Shown: positions 32,523-41,301 of the stretch, piece after piece
Layout of the letters: the number at the start of each line of letters is the position of its first letter
Position numbering within the stretch: position 1 is the first letter of the stretch
Made by a program: the position numbers and the translations under genes
The notes under the pieces: generated by a model
Seen by the model: only the letters and a program-made list of their open reading frames with translations
Databases searched by the model: none
What the model was told of the DNA's origin: nothing
NCBI GenBank assembly: GCA_021791815.1
Contig: JAJYVV010000007.1
Span: 1 to 47,740, forward strand
Length of the DNA: 47,740 bases
Direction of reading: 5' to 3'
Source of the DNA: Bacillota bacterium
GTDB taxonomy: Bacteria > Bacillota > Sulfobacillia > RBS10-35 > JAJYVN01

Positions 32523-32714
32523 ATGGCAAACCAGAGTGGAGGCTTTCTGGGCCGTCCGCTGACCTTCCGGGCGGTCCGCGAAAGCGGGCTATGCAGCTGA
32601 CCGACGAGCTGGCTGCTCGGGTTGGCAGCCTTCGGCCTCTGCAACCTGGCCTACGCCGCGCTGTGGATCCCGCGGCGCCTGTCGGGCCGGAAGGGGTCCC
32701 CTTCGGATCCCTGA
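32523..32714 (+). CDS. Small membrane ORF interrupted by one in-frame TGA (recoded or broken)
   Basis: ATG 32523 has a near-perfect ribosome site, AAGGAGG, with normal spacing, 45 bases after the thioredoxin gene. The first 25 codons end at TGA 32598-32600. The same frame then runs on for 37 more codons to TGA 32712, encoding a clear membrane helix WLLGLAAFGLCNLAYAALWI and a basic tail. The context at the stop is GLCS-TGA-PTSW. A 6-bp perfect stem (GGCTGC/GCAGCC, 32611-32630) starts 10 bases after the TGA. Options are a selenocysteine codon beside a Cys, a nonsense mutation (TGG to TGA), a sequence error, or a real 25-residue peptide. Other genes here use TGA as a normal stop. Confidence 0.45.
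32611..32630 (+). other. Hairpin just downstream of the in-frame TGA
   Basis: GGCTGC (32611-32616) and GCAGCC (32625-32630) pair perfectly around the 8-base loop TCGGGTTG. The distance from the TGA to the loop (16 bases) falls in the range of bacterial SECIS elements, but the short stem alone is weak evidence. Confidence 0.3.
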
Positions 32715-32938
32715 ACCGCCTGCACCCGCCGCGGACCTTCGCGTGCGGAGCGAGGTGGGCAGCCACCCGGCGGCGCAGCGAAGCAGGATGAGGGTCGTGC
32801 GCACACGGCGGAGGCACGGCCCGCACCACCGCTGGGGCTGTGCCAGGACCTGGGGAGAACGTGAGGGGGCCTCGGTCGGAGCCGGAACCCCCCGGGGCGG
32901 TCCCGCGACCGGTCGGGCCCCGCGGGCCGGGGTCCGCG

Positions 32939-32968
32939 TTGCCGGCCGGGCCGCCCCCGGGCTAGACT
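32939..32968 (+). promoter_or_regulatory. Possible promoter of the DUF1992 gene
   Basis: TTGCCG (32939-32944), an 18-base spacer and TAGACT (32963-32968). Transcription would begin near 32975, only about 12 bases before the ATG and after the GGAGG at 32969-32973, giving an almost leaderless message. Either that is real or the boxes are fortuitous. Confidence 0.35.
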
Positions 32969-32986
32969 GGAGGCGGGTGCCCGCTC

Positions 32987-33517
32987 ATGGCACAGGCGCG
33001 GCCGGGGGCCCTGCGCCGCCAGGCGCTCGTCCAAACCTCGCCGGCGGAAATGGATCGGCGCATCGACCTCCGCGTCGACGGCGAGTTCGCCCGCGCGGAG
33101 GAACAGGGCGTCTTCCGGGCCCTCCCGGGTCAGGGCCGGCCGCTCGCCTTCCGGCCCGAGGAGGGCCTCGCCACCCTCGACGACAACTGGCTCGCCAACC
33201 ACTTCCTGAAGAACGCCGGCTACGTGCCCCCCTGGGCGCGCCTGGGACGGGCCCTCGACCGGGCGCGGGCGCGCTCCGCGGCGCTGGAGGCCGCCTGGCG
33301 CGACGGCGGCGCGGAGGAGCGAGGCCCTCTGGCCGAGCAGGTGACGGCGGCCTGGGAGGCGGAGAACATCCTGATCCGCCGCTGGAACGCGCAGGTGCCG
33401 CATCCGTCGCTCGAACGGTATCCCGCACCGCCCGACGTGCGGTGGCGCCGCTTGCGGGCGAACGCGCGCGCAGGCACGGACCCCGCGTCCGGCGACGGGC
33501 GGCGGCCGGGTCCTTGA
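32987..33517 (+). CDS. DUF1992 protein (DnaJ-homologue C28-like)
   Basis: 176 residues. The conserved core VDGEFARAEEQGVFRALPGQGRPLAF...WLANHFLKNAGYVPPWARL matches DUF1992 (eA...G.Fd.LpG.GkPL ... LknaG..P.Wv). The family is widespread, often called a DnaJ-homologue C-type, without a defined function. The C-terminal third (about 95-176) is charged and probably helical. It is followed after 64 bases by the amidohydrolase gene. Confidence 0.8.
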   Translation: MAQARPGALRRQALVQTSPAEMDRRIDLRVDGEFARAEEQGVFRALPGQGRPLAFRPEEGLATLDDNWLANHFLKNAGYVPPWARLGRALDRARARSAALEAAWRDGGAEERGPLAEQVTAAWEAENILIRRWNAQVPHPSLERYPAPPDVRWRRLRANARAGTDPASGDGRRPGP

Positions 33518-33581
33518 CCCAGGCGGCGGCCGCCGGCGGCCACGGTCCCGGCCCGGGTGCACGAAGGGAAGGTGCCGCCCC

Positions 33582-34604
33582 TTGGAGCCCGCCATCGACC
33601 TCCACTGCCACATCTTCCCCCGGGCATGGCTCGACCTGGTCCGCCGGGACGGGGAGCGCGTCGGGGCCGGCTTCTACCGGCGGCCCGACGGGCGCGAGTT
33701 CCTCCGGGCGCCGGGCGACTTCGACTATCCGGTCGGCGAGGAACTCTGGTCGGTGCCGGCGCTCGTGGCGGCCATCGAGCGCCGCAACCTGACGGGCGCC
33801 GCCCTGTCCGTCGCCCCGCCCACGCTCTCCTACTGGGCCGACCCCGGCCTGGGCGCGGAACTCTCCGCCGCCATGAACGACAGCCTGGCCGCGGTCGTGC
33901 GGGAGCGGCCGGACCGGTTCGTGGCGCTCTGCACCGTCCCCCTTCAGGACATTCCGCGGGCGGCGCGCGAGATGGAACGCGCCCTCGCGCGGCCGGAGTT
34001 CCGCGGGGTGATGATCGGGTCGAACCTGGGAGGCCGCAACCTGGACGACCCGTACTTCCTGCCCTTCTGGGAGGCCGCGGACGCGCTGGGCGCGTGCGTC
34101 TTCGTGCACCCCTACCAGGTGCTGGGGAGCGAGCGCCTGCAGCGGTACTACCTCTGGAACGTCGTCGGCATGGTCACGGAGACGTGCGTCGCGATCGAGT
34201 CGCTGATCTTCGGGGGCGTGTATGCGCGGTTCGGGCGCCTCCGCACCTACTTCGCGCACGCCGGCGGCAGCTTCCCGTGGCTGCGGGGTCGCGCCGAGCA
34301 CGCCTACCACCGGATCCGCAGCATCCGCTACCCGGTCGACCGCCCGCCGAGCGCGTTCCTGGACCGGGTCCACGTCGACAACATGTGCTTCATCCCGTCC
34401 GCGCTCACCTGGCTCGCCGGGCAGCTCGGCAGCGACCACATCGCGGTGGGCAGCGACTACCCGTTCGACATCGGGCCCGACGACCCGACGGCGATCGTGG
34501 CGGAGGCCCCGGACCTCGCCGCGGATGCGCGGCGGGACATCCTCTGGGGAACGGCCGCGAAGCTGCTGGGTCTCCGACCCGGCGACCTCGGCACGCCGGG
34601 GTGA
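33582..34604 (+). CDS. Amidohydrolase-2 family protein (ACMSD / decarboxylase-like)
   Basis: 340 residues. TTG 33582 places the metal motif at the N-terminus, as in the family: DLHCH (H8, H10), then FVHPYQVLG, the YFAHAGGSFPWLRGR block and GSDYPFD with the catalytic Asp. These fit the metal-dependent TIM-barrel group of aminocarboxymuconate-semialdehyde decarboxylase and aryl-acid decarboxylases. The substrate is unknown. It lies 55 bases before ribH, probably in the same transcript. Confidence 0.85.
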   Translation: MEPAIDLHCHIFPRAWLDLVRRDGERVGAGFYRRPDGREFLRAPGDFDYPVGEELWSVPALVAAIERRNLTGAALSVAPPTLSYWADPGLGAELSAAMNDSLAAVVRERPDRFVALCTVPLQDIPRAAREMERALARPEFRGVMIGSNLGGRNLDDPYFLPFWEAADALGACVFVHPYQVLGSERLQRYYLWNVVGMVTETCVAIESLIFGGVYARFGRLRTYFAHAGGSFPWLRGRAEHAYHRIRSIRYPVDRPPSAFLDRVHVDNMCFIPSALTWLAGQLGSDHIAVGSDYPFDIGPDDPTAIVAEAPDLAADARRDILWGTAAKLLGLRPGDLGTPG

Positions 34605-34659
34605 GAGAGGGCCCGGCGGCCGCCCCCCGAAACGCGCAGGGACAGGAGGGACCCGAAGG

Positions 34660-35166
34660 GTGAACGACGGGCGGCCGGTCGAGGCGGACCTGGGGCCGGA
34701 GGCCATCCGGGGGTTGCGGGTGGCCGTCGTGGCCGCCCGATTCAACGCGGACGTCACGGACGCCCTCGCGGCCGGCGCGGTCGACGCGCTGCGGCGCCAG
34801 GGGCTCCAGGACGAGGACGTCCTCGTCTGCCGCGTGCCCGGCGCGTTCGAACTCGCCCCGACCGCTCGGCGCCTGGCGCGGAGCGGTCTGTATGACGCGA
34901 TCGTCTGCCTCGGGGCCGTCGTGGAGGGGGGGACCGACCACTACCGTTACGTCTGCGACGCCGTGACCGCGGGGCTGACGCGGCTCGCCCAGGACGCGGC
35001 GGAGTTCGCTCCCTCGGGCGTGGCGGTGTCGTTCGGCGTGCTGACCACGCGCACCCGCGAGCAGGCGCTGGCCCGGGCCGGCGGGGCCGAGGGCAACAAG
35101 GGCGCCGACGCGGCGCTGGCGGCCCTGGAGACCGCCGCGCTCTGGCGGGCGCTGCCCGGCGGATAG
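34660..35166 (+). CDS. ribH: 6,7-dimethyl-8-ribityllumazine synthase
   Basis: 168 residues from GTG 34660, with AGGAGGG 10 bases upstream. It condenses aminouracil with dihydroxybutanone phosphate to make the substrate of RibE. Family blocks are VAARFNADVTDALAAGAVDAL, VPGAFELAPTARRLA, LGAVVEGGTDHYRYV with the catalytic His, FGVLTTRTREQALARAGG and GNKGADAALAALE. It completes the riboflavin pathway but lies 26 kb from ribD-ribE-ribBA and has no riboswitch in front of it. Confidence 0.94.
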   Translation: MNDGRPVEADLGPEAIRGLRVAVVAARFNADVTDALAAGAVDALRRQGLQDEDVLVCRVPGAFELAPTARRLARSGLYDAIVCLGAVVEGGTDHYRYVCDAVTAGLTRLAQDAAEFAPSGVAVSFGVLTTRTREQALARAGGAEGNKGADAALAALETAALWRALPGG

Positions 35167-35178
35167 GGCGCGACCGCC

Positions 35179-38076
35179 TCAGCCGGTGTTGCGGAGGCCG
35201 TGGGCGATGCCGTTGAGCGTGCGGAGCACGGCGATCAGGTAGCGGCTGCGCTCGGGCTCCGCGAGGTCTCCCCGGCGCAGGCGCCGCAGCAGCGCCAGCT
35301 GCAGGTGCGAGAGCGGGTCGACGTAGGGGTTGCGCAGCGCCACGCTGAGCTGCAGCGCGGGCTGCTCGTCGAGCAGGCGCGCGTTGCCCTGCACGGCCAG
35401 GACGGCGTCCCGGGTTCGCTCGTACTCCGCGAGGATGCGCGCGAAGATCGCGGGGGCCTCGGGCACCGACTCGGCGGCCAGGTCCGCGTAGGCGCGCGCG
35501 ATCGCCATGTCCGCCTTGACCAGGGCCATGGCGCAGTTGTCGATCACGGTGCGGAAGAACGGCCACCCCCCGTACATCGCCCGGAGGAGGTCCGCCTCGC
35601 CCAGGGCGCGCAGGGCGCTGCCCACCCCGTACCACCCCGGGATCAGGTGGCGGCTCTGCGTCCAGGCGAAGACCCACGGGATGGCGCGCAGGTCGTCGAT
35701 CCGCTGCCCCGGCCGCCGCCGGGCGGGCCGGGACCCGATGTTGAGGTTGGCGATCTCCTCGATCGGCGTCGCGGCGTAGAAGTAGGGGACGAAGCCGGGC
35801 TGCTCGACGAGTTCGCGGTAGGCGGCGTGGGCCAGGTCCGCGGCGCGGTCCATGGCGCGCGTCCAGGCCTCGGGCACCGCGGCGCGCGCATCCTGGGCCC
35901 CGGGCACGCCGCCCGCCGTGCACGCGTCCAGCACCGCCACCAGCACCTGCTCCAGGGTGCGCTCCGCGATCTCGGCCGGCAGGAAGCGGTGGCTCATGAC
36001 CTCCCCCTGCTGCGTGATGCGGATGCGGCCGCCAGCGGTCTCCGGCGGCTGGGCGCGGATGGCGCTGACCAGCGGGCCGCCCCCGCGGCCCAGCGTGCCG
36101 CCGCGCCCATGGAAGAAGGTCAGCTCGATCCCGGCCGCCGCCGCGACCAGCCCCATCTCCCGTTGCGCGCGGTAGAGGGCCCAGTTGGCCGTGAGGTAAC
36201 CCCCGTCCTTGGTGCTGTCCGAGTACCCGAGCATGACCTCCTGGCGGCGGCCGCGGGCCCGGAGCTGTGGGACGTAGAGCGGATGCTCCAAGAGGCGCCG
36301 GAGCAGCGCGGCGGCCCCGCGGAGGTCGTCGATGGTCTCGACGAGCGGCGCGATGTCGAGACGGCTCTCGTACGTGCCGTCCGGCCGCCAGCCCGCGAGA
36401 CCCGCCACCTGGGCCAGCAGGAGGACCTCGAGCACGTCCTCGATCCCGTGCGTCATGCTGATGACGTAGGGGCCGATCGCGCCCGGGCCGAGGGCGCGGA
36501 GCGCCCAGGCCACCACGCGGAAGGTCTCCAGGACCTCCCGGGCCACGGGCGAGAGCCCCGGCGCGGCGCCCGCGGCCAGAGCGCCGGGGGCCAGGGCCCG
36601 GCCCAAGGCCTCGACCTGGGCCTCGGGGGCAAGGGCCGCGTAGTCGGCGCAGAGCCCGGCGGCGGCCAGGATGTCGGCGCAGGCCTGGGCATGCCGCGCG
36701 GAGTGCTCGCGGACGTCCATCGGCGCCAGGTGGAAGCCGAACAGGCGCACCCGGCGGATGAGCGGGTCGAGGCAGGAGGCCGCGAGCCGTTCGCCGCGCG
36801 CCTCGCGCAGGCTCCGTGCCATGACCTCCAGGTCGCCGAGCAGCTGCTCCGCCGTGGCATAGCCGGGGTCGCGGCCTGCGGCGGCCGGGCCCGCCTGCGC
36901 CGCCGCGGCCTCCCCCTCCCAGCCCCCGTCGCGCGGGGGGGCGTCGGCCCCTGCGGGCGCCGCCGCCGGTTCCGCCTGCCCCAACGCCTCCTCCACGTCG
37001 CGCAGCGACAACTCGAGCCGCCGGTACATGAAGAACAGCTTGCGCCGATAGGGCTCCTGGCGGTTGCGCCCCGCCATGAAGGCCCGCCACGACGGCATCT
37101 CCGCCTCGTCGCGGGCGATGGAGGCGTGGAGGGCGGGACCCGCTGCCACCAGGGACGTCGTCGAGCTGAGCTGCCGGGCCACGCCCGCGACCGCCCGCAG
37201 ATACTTGCCCAGCACCAGCTGCTTCTGCAGCAGCAAGGCGCGGCGCGTCACGTCCGCCGTCACGGACGGGTTGCCGTCCCGATCGCCGCCCACCCACGTC
37301 CCGAAGCGCAGCACGGGCCCCACGGGCGGCGGCGCCTCCGGGTACACGGCGGCCGCCGCCTCTTCCAGCGCCTCGCAGGCCCTGGGCAGCGCGTCGAACA
37401 GGATGTCGTCGAAGTAGACGAGGTTGTTCTTCACCTCGTCGATCACCGTGGGCGGGGACGTGCGCAGCTCATCCGTCTGCCAGAGCGCGGTGATCTCCGC
37501 GAGCAGCCCCCGGCGCAGGGCCTCGGCCTCGCGCGGCGTCAGGCGCTCCCGGTCGCGGCGCGCCAAGGCGGCGTGCAGCGCCTGATACTTCTCCAGGACG
37601 GTGCGGCGGACGTTCTCGGTCGGGTGGGCGGTGCTCACCAGTTCGACCCGCACGCGGTCCAGGAGGGACGCGGCGGCCGCCGCGTCCCATCCCCGCGCGC
37701 GCAGGGCGGGGGCGAAGGCTGCGAAGGAATCCTCCTGCGGGCCTTCGTCCGCCGGCCGCAGCTCGTGGTCGCGGCGGCGCCGGATGCGGTGGTGCTGTTC
37801 CGCGATGTTCACCAGCTGAAAGTAGGTGGCGAAGGCCCGCGCGATCGCCGACGCCCGATCGAGGTCGAGCGACTCCAGGCGGCGGCGCAGGGCCAGCGCG
37901 ACCTCGGGGCGCTGCCCGGAGCGCAGGGCCTTGCACTCCCGCCGGATCGCCTCCACCTCGGCGAAGAGGGCCGGCCCGTGCTGCTCGCGGAGCACCAGCC
38001 CGAGCATCCCCCCGAGCAGGCGGATGTCGGCGCGAAGGGGGCCCGGCGGGCGGAGGGGCGGAGGGGCCCCCGCCAT
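35179..38076 (-). CDS. ppc: Phosphoenolpyruvate carboxylase
   Basis: 965 residues, slightly long for the family because of an Ala/Gly/Pro-rich insert near 400. It carboxylates PEP to oxaloacetate to feed the TCA cycle. Hallmarks: VSTAHPTENVRRTVLEKY (catalytic His), FGTWVGGDRDGNPSVT, MLGYSDSTKDGGYLTANW, FFHGRGGTLGRGGGP, RITQQGEVMSHR, FAWTQSRHLIPGWYGVG and the C-terminal RNTG. ATG 38076 is used; its GAGG site lies very close. It is the last gene of the gal operon, 50 bases after galK, and converges with ribH 12 bases away. Confidence 0.96.
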   Translation of the reverse strand: MAGAPPPLRPPGPLRADIRLLGGMLGLVLREQHGPALFAEVEAIRRECKALRSGQRPEVALALRRRLESLDLDRASAIARAFATYFQLVNIAEQHHRIRRRRDHELRPADEGPQEDSFAAFAPALRARGWDAAAAASLLDRVRVELVSTAHPTENVRRTVLEKYQALHAALARRDRERLTPREAEALRRGLLAEITALWQTDELRTSPPTVIDEVKNNLVYFDDILFDALPRACEALEEAAAAVYPEAPPPVGPVLRFGTWVGGDRDGNPSVTADVTRRALLLQKQLVLGKYLRAVAGVARQLSSTTSLVAAGPALHASIARDEAEMPSWRAFMAGRNRQEPYRRKLFFMYRRLELSLRDVEEALGQAEPAAAPAGADAPPRDGGWEGEAAAAQAGPAAAGRDPGYATAEQLLGDLEVMARSLREARGERLAASCLDPLIRRVRLFGFHLAPMDVREHSARHAQACADILAAAGLCADYAALAPEAQVEALGRALAPGALAAGAAPGLSPVAREVLETFRVVAWALRALGPGAIGPYVISMTHGIEDVLEVLLLAQVAGLAGWRPDGTYESRLDIAPLVETIDDLRGAAALLRRLLEHPLYVPQLRARGRRQEVMLGYSDSTKDGGYLTANWALYRAQREMGLVAAAAGIELTFFHGRGGTLGRGGGPLVSAIRAQPPETAGGRIRITQQGEVMSHRFLPAEIAERTLEQVLVAVLDACTAGGVPGAQDARAAVPEAWTRAMDRAADLAHAAYRELVEQPGFVPYFYAATPIEEIANLNIGSRPARRRPGQRIDDLRAIPWVFAWTQSRHLIPGWYGVGSALRALGEADLLRAMYGGWPFFRTVIDNCAMALVKADMAIARAYADLAAESVPEAPAIFARILAEYERTRDAVLAVQGNARLLDEQPALQLSVALRNPYVDPLSHLQLALLRRLRRGDLAEPERSRYLIAVLRTLNGIAHGLRNTG

Positions 38077-38126
38077 GCCTCGCCGTCCCGACCCGGACGG
38101 GGGCCGTTCGCCCAAGGCGGCGCCGC

Positions 38127-39320
38127 TCAATCCCGCGCGCCCTCCCCCGCCGCCCCGCCCGGCGCCCCGCCCCTTCCGCACGGCGCCAGCCGCGACGCGC
38201 CCGCGGCCGCCCGGACGCGCGCGTACTGGAACGGGGCCCAGCCCTCCACCGCATACGCCTCCCGCAGGGCCGCCAGGAAGTCCTCCTCGGCCAGGGTCTC
38301 CATCAGCACGATCGCGCTGCCGCCGAACCCGGCGCCCGTCAGCCGTGCGCCGACCACGCCGTCGGTGGCCTGCGCCACGGCGACGATCCGGTCGAGCGCG
38401 GGGTGGCTGACCTCGTAGTCGTCGGCGAGCGACCGGTGCGACGCATACAGGGCCTGCCCCACGACCGCCCACTCGCCGCGGCCGGCGGCCTCCACGACGT
38501 CCAGGACACGGCCGTTCTCGCGGACGATGTGGCGGGCCCGCAGCCGCAGCACGGGGTCCTGCAGGCGCTCCACGTCCGCCGCCGCCGCCTCGCGCAGGGA
38601 CCGCACGCCCAGGGCGGCCGCCGCGGCCGCCGCCTCTTCGAATCGCCGCTGATACCCGCCGCCGGTCACCTGGCGGGATGCGCGGCTGTCGACCACGCCG
38701 AGGACGACGCCCGCCTCCTCCGGCCGCCACGGGACGGGCACCACGGTCCGGTCGCGGCTGTCGAGCAGCAGGGCCCTCCCCGCCTGCCCGAGGGCCGAGG
38801 CGAACTGGTCCATGATCCCGGTGCTGACGCCGGCGAAGGTGTTCTCCGCGGCCTGGCCGACGAGGGCGATCTCCTGCGGCGTGCGGCCGAGGCCGCAGAC
38901 GTCGTTGACGGCCGACCCGACCGCCACCTCCAGGGCCGCGGACGAGGACAGCCCGGCCCCGGCGGGCAGGTCGGCCGTGACGAACAGGTCGAGGCCCGCC
39001 GGGGGGCGCAGGCCCGCGACGACGCCGGCCAGGTAGTTGAACCAGTGCCCGCGCGGCCCCGGCCGGAGTCCGTCCAGGTCGGCCTCCTCCGTCCCGGGCA
39101 TGGCCGCGCTGCAGGCCCGCAGGCGCCGGTCCGCGCGCCGCCGCACGGCGACCACCACGTGCCGGTCGATGGCGATGGGCAGGCTCAGGCCCAGTTGGTA
39201 GTCGGTGTGCTCGCCGATGACGTTCACGCGCCCAGGGGCCGCCCACGCAACCTCCGGCTCGCCGCCGAACCGGTCGGCAAACCCATCGCGGGCAGCCCGC
39301 GCCGCCTCGCCGCCCGTCAC
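38127..39320 (-). CDS. galK: Galactokinase
   Basis: 397 residues, GHMP kinase family. It makes galactose-1-phosphate from galactose and ATP. Motif 1 is APGRVNVIGEHTDYQ, the ATP loop is PAGAGLSSSAALEVAVG, and motif 3 is ARLTGAGFGGSAIVL. GTG 39320 overlaps the galT stop (GTGA). The C-terminal ~35 residues are a Gly/Ala-rich extension. Confidence 0.95.
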   Translation of the reverse strand: MTGGEAARAARDGFADRFGGEPEVAWAAPGRVNVIGEHTDYQLGLSLPIAIDRHVVVAVRRRADRRLRACSAAMPGTEEADLDGLRPGPRGHWFNYLAGVVAGLRPPAGLDLFVTADLPAGAGLSSSAALEVAVGSAVNDVCGLGRTPQEIALVGQAAENTFAGVSTGIMDQFASALGQAGRALLLDSRDRTVVPVPWRPEEAGVVLGVVDSRASRQVTGGGYQRRFEEAAAAAAALGVRSLREAAAADVERLQDPVLRLRARHIVRENGRVLDVVEAAGRGEWAVVGQALYASHRSLADDYEVSHPALDRIVAVAQATDGVVGARLTGAGFGGSAIVLMETLAEEDFLAALREAYAVEGWAPFQYARVRAAAGASRLAPCGRGGAPGGAAGEGARD

Positions 39321-40306
39321 ATCGCCACTCCCCTCAGGGCCGCCGCCATGGACTCCGGCGTCGCGTCCTGCAGGTATGCGCCCGCACCCGACTCCGAGCC
39401 GGCCAGATACTTGAGGCGGCCCGCGGCCCGTTCGACCGGCTGGAACGCCACCCGCAGGTGCCAGATGTCGCCTTCCGGGATCGCGTGCGGGGCCCCGAAC
39501 ACGCACATCATGTACGGGAGCGGGTGCCCGTGCAGCCCATCGTAGCGGGCGACCGTCCGCCGCAGCAGGCGGGCGAACGCGGCGCGCTCCTGCGCCGCGA
39601 GGTCCGGGAGCGAGCCCACGTGGCGGCGGGGCAGCAGGTGCACCTCGAACGGGAAGTGGGGGGCGAAGGGCACCAGGGCGACCCAGCCCGCCTCCCGGTC
39701 GACGATGCGCGCGCCGGCCCGCTCCTCGCCCTGAAGCACCGCGCACTGGAGGCACTCGCCCTCCTCGCGGCGGTGCTCGCGCACGTGCGCGAGCTCCCGG
39801 GCCACCCGGGGAGGGACGAACGGGTAGCCATAGATCTGGCCGTGCGGGTGGTCGATCGTCTGGCCCACGTCGCGGCCCCGGTTCTCGAACACGAAGACGT
39901 AGTCCACGGCGGGGTCGGCCGCCAGGGCCGCCGTGCGCTCCGCCCAGACGTCCACGAGCAGTCGGACCCCCGGCTCCGGGATGGTGGCCAGGTGGACGTC
40001 GTGGCGCGGCGAGTAGAGGACGATCTCCGCACGGCCCAGGCCCGGCGCGGTCCGCTGGCCGGGGACGGCCGGACCGCCCCCCTCGGGCGCGGCCGGCCCG
40101 CCGAACGAGGGAAAGCGGTTCTCGAAGACCGCCACCTCGTAATCCCCACGCGGCGCCTCGCTGCCGTCGATCGCCGCCGGACCCGCGCCTGCCGGCGCCG
40201 GGCAGAAGGGGCAGAAGGCCTGGGCATCGGTCACCGGACGCCCCAGGCGCCGGGCCGATATGGTGATCCACTCCCGCCCGAAGGGGTCGAAGCGCAGCTC
40301 GCTCAA
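39317..40306 (-). CDS. galT: Galactose-1-phosphate uridylyltransferase
   Basis: 329 residues from TTG 40306, which overlaps the galE stop (TTGA). It exchanges UMP between UDP-glucose and galactose-1-phosphate. Visible are the structural zinc pair FCPFCP, ENRFPSF, the active-site block GQTIDHPHGQIYGYPFVP with the uridylylated His, and HFPFEVHLLPRRHVGSLPDL. It belongs to the His-triad-type bacterial GalT. Tight overlaps on both sides indicate coupled translation. Confidence 0.95.
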   Translation of the reverse strand: MSELRFDPFGREWITISARRLGRPVTDAQAFCPFCPAPAGAGPAAIDGSEAPRGDYEVAVFENRFPSFGGPAAPEGGGPAVPGQRTAPGLGRAEIVLYSPRHDVHLATIPEPGVRLLVDVWAERTAALAADPAVDYVFVFENRGRDVGQTIDHPHGQIYGYPFVPPRVARELAHVREHRREEGECLQCAVLQGEERAGARIVDREAGWVALVPFAPHFPFEVHLLPRRHVGSLPDLAAQERAAFARLLRRTVARYDGLHGHPLPYMMCVFGAPHAIPEGDIWHLRVAFQPVERAAGRLKYLAGSESGAGAYLQDATPESMAAALRGVAM

Positions 40307-41301
40307 CGGCCGGTATCCCCAGCCCGGGCGGCGGCCGCCGCAGCCGCGCCGGCCGCCTGGAGGGCGGTCCAGGCGTCGCGGACGATGGTCGCGAGGTCCG
40401 AGCGCCGGGGCCTCCAGCCGAGGACGCGCTGCGCCCGCCCCGGGTCCGCGACGAGGGCCGGGGGGTCCCCCGCCCGGCGCGGGGCCATCTCGCGGGGCAC
40501 CGGCCGGCCCACCGCGGCCTCGACGGCGGCGACGACCTGGGCCACGGAGTAGCCGACGCCGGTCCCGAGGTTGAACGGGCCGCCGGCGCCGCCCGCGCGC
40601 AGGTGCCGCAGCGCCGCCAGGTGGCCCTCCGCCAGGTCCGCGACATGGACGTAGTCGCGGACCGCCGTGCCGTCCGGCGTCGGGTAGTCGCTGCCGAAGA
40701 CCCGCAGCGGCGCACCGCCGGCCGCCGCGGCGAGCACGTTGGGGATCAGGTGCGTCTCCGGCACCTTCGGCTCCCAGGGCCCATCCGCCCCGGCGGCGTT
40801 GAAGTAGCGGAGGGCCACCCAGGGGAGCCCGTGCGCCAGGCCGGTCCAGTGGAGGATGCGCTCGAAGTGGGCCTTGGTCTCGCCGTACGGGTTCACCGGC
40901 CGCAGGTGCGCCTCCTCGGCGACGGGCACCGCCTCCGGCACCCCATACACCGCCGCGGACGAGGAGAACACGAAGGGCGGGCACCCGGCGGCCACGACCT
41001 GTTCGAGGAGGACCAGGGGCTCCCGCACGTTGTGCCGGAAGTACGCGAGGGGCTGCTGCATCGACTCGCCCACGCGGCTGTCGGCCGCGAAGTGGAACAC
41101 GGCCTCGATGCGCCAGCGGGAGAAGACCTCCCGCAGCGCGACCGCGTCCCCGACCTCGGCGCGCACCAGGGTGACGCCGGCCGGGAGGGTCCGGCCACTG
41201 CTGGTGCTGAGGTTGTCGAGCACGACCACCGCGAGGCCGGCGGCCGCCAGGCGCTGCACCACGGGCCCGGCCACGTAGCCGGCCCCGCCGGTGACCAGCA
41301 C
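40303..41301 (-). CDS. galE: UDP-glucose 4-epimerase
   Basis: 332 residues from GTG 41301, giving MLVTGGAGYVAGP at the N-terminus (family GxxGxxG). Short-chain dehydrogenase fold with HFAADSRVGESMQQPL, the catalytic SSSAAVYG...NPYGETK (Tyr and Lys of YxxxK) and DGTAVRDYVHVADLAEGH. It interconverts UDP-glucose and UDP-galactose. No strong ribosome site precedes this start. The frame stays open upstream through VREQVERRPDGREVRYFW, so an N-terminal extension starting as far up as ATG 41460 is possible. Confidence 0.92.
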   Translation of the reverse strand: MLVTGGAGYVAGPVVQRLAAAGLAVVVLDNLSTSSGRTLPAGVTLVRAEVGDAVALREVFSRWRIEAVFHFAADSRVGESMQQPLAYFRHNVREPLVLLEQVVAAGCPPFVFSSSAAVYGVPEAVPVAEEAHLRPVNPYGETKAHFERILHWTGLAHGLPWVALRYFNAAGADGPWEPKVPETHLIPNVLAAAAGGAPLRVFGSDYPTPDGTAVRDYVHVADLAEGHLAALRHLRAGGAGGPFNLGTGVGYSVAQVVAAVEAAVGRPVPREMAPRRAGDPPALVADPGRAQRVLGWRPRRSDLATIVRDAWTALQAAGAAAAAAARAGDTGR

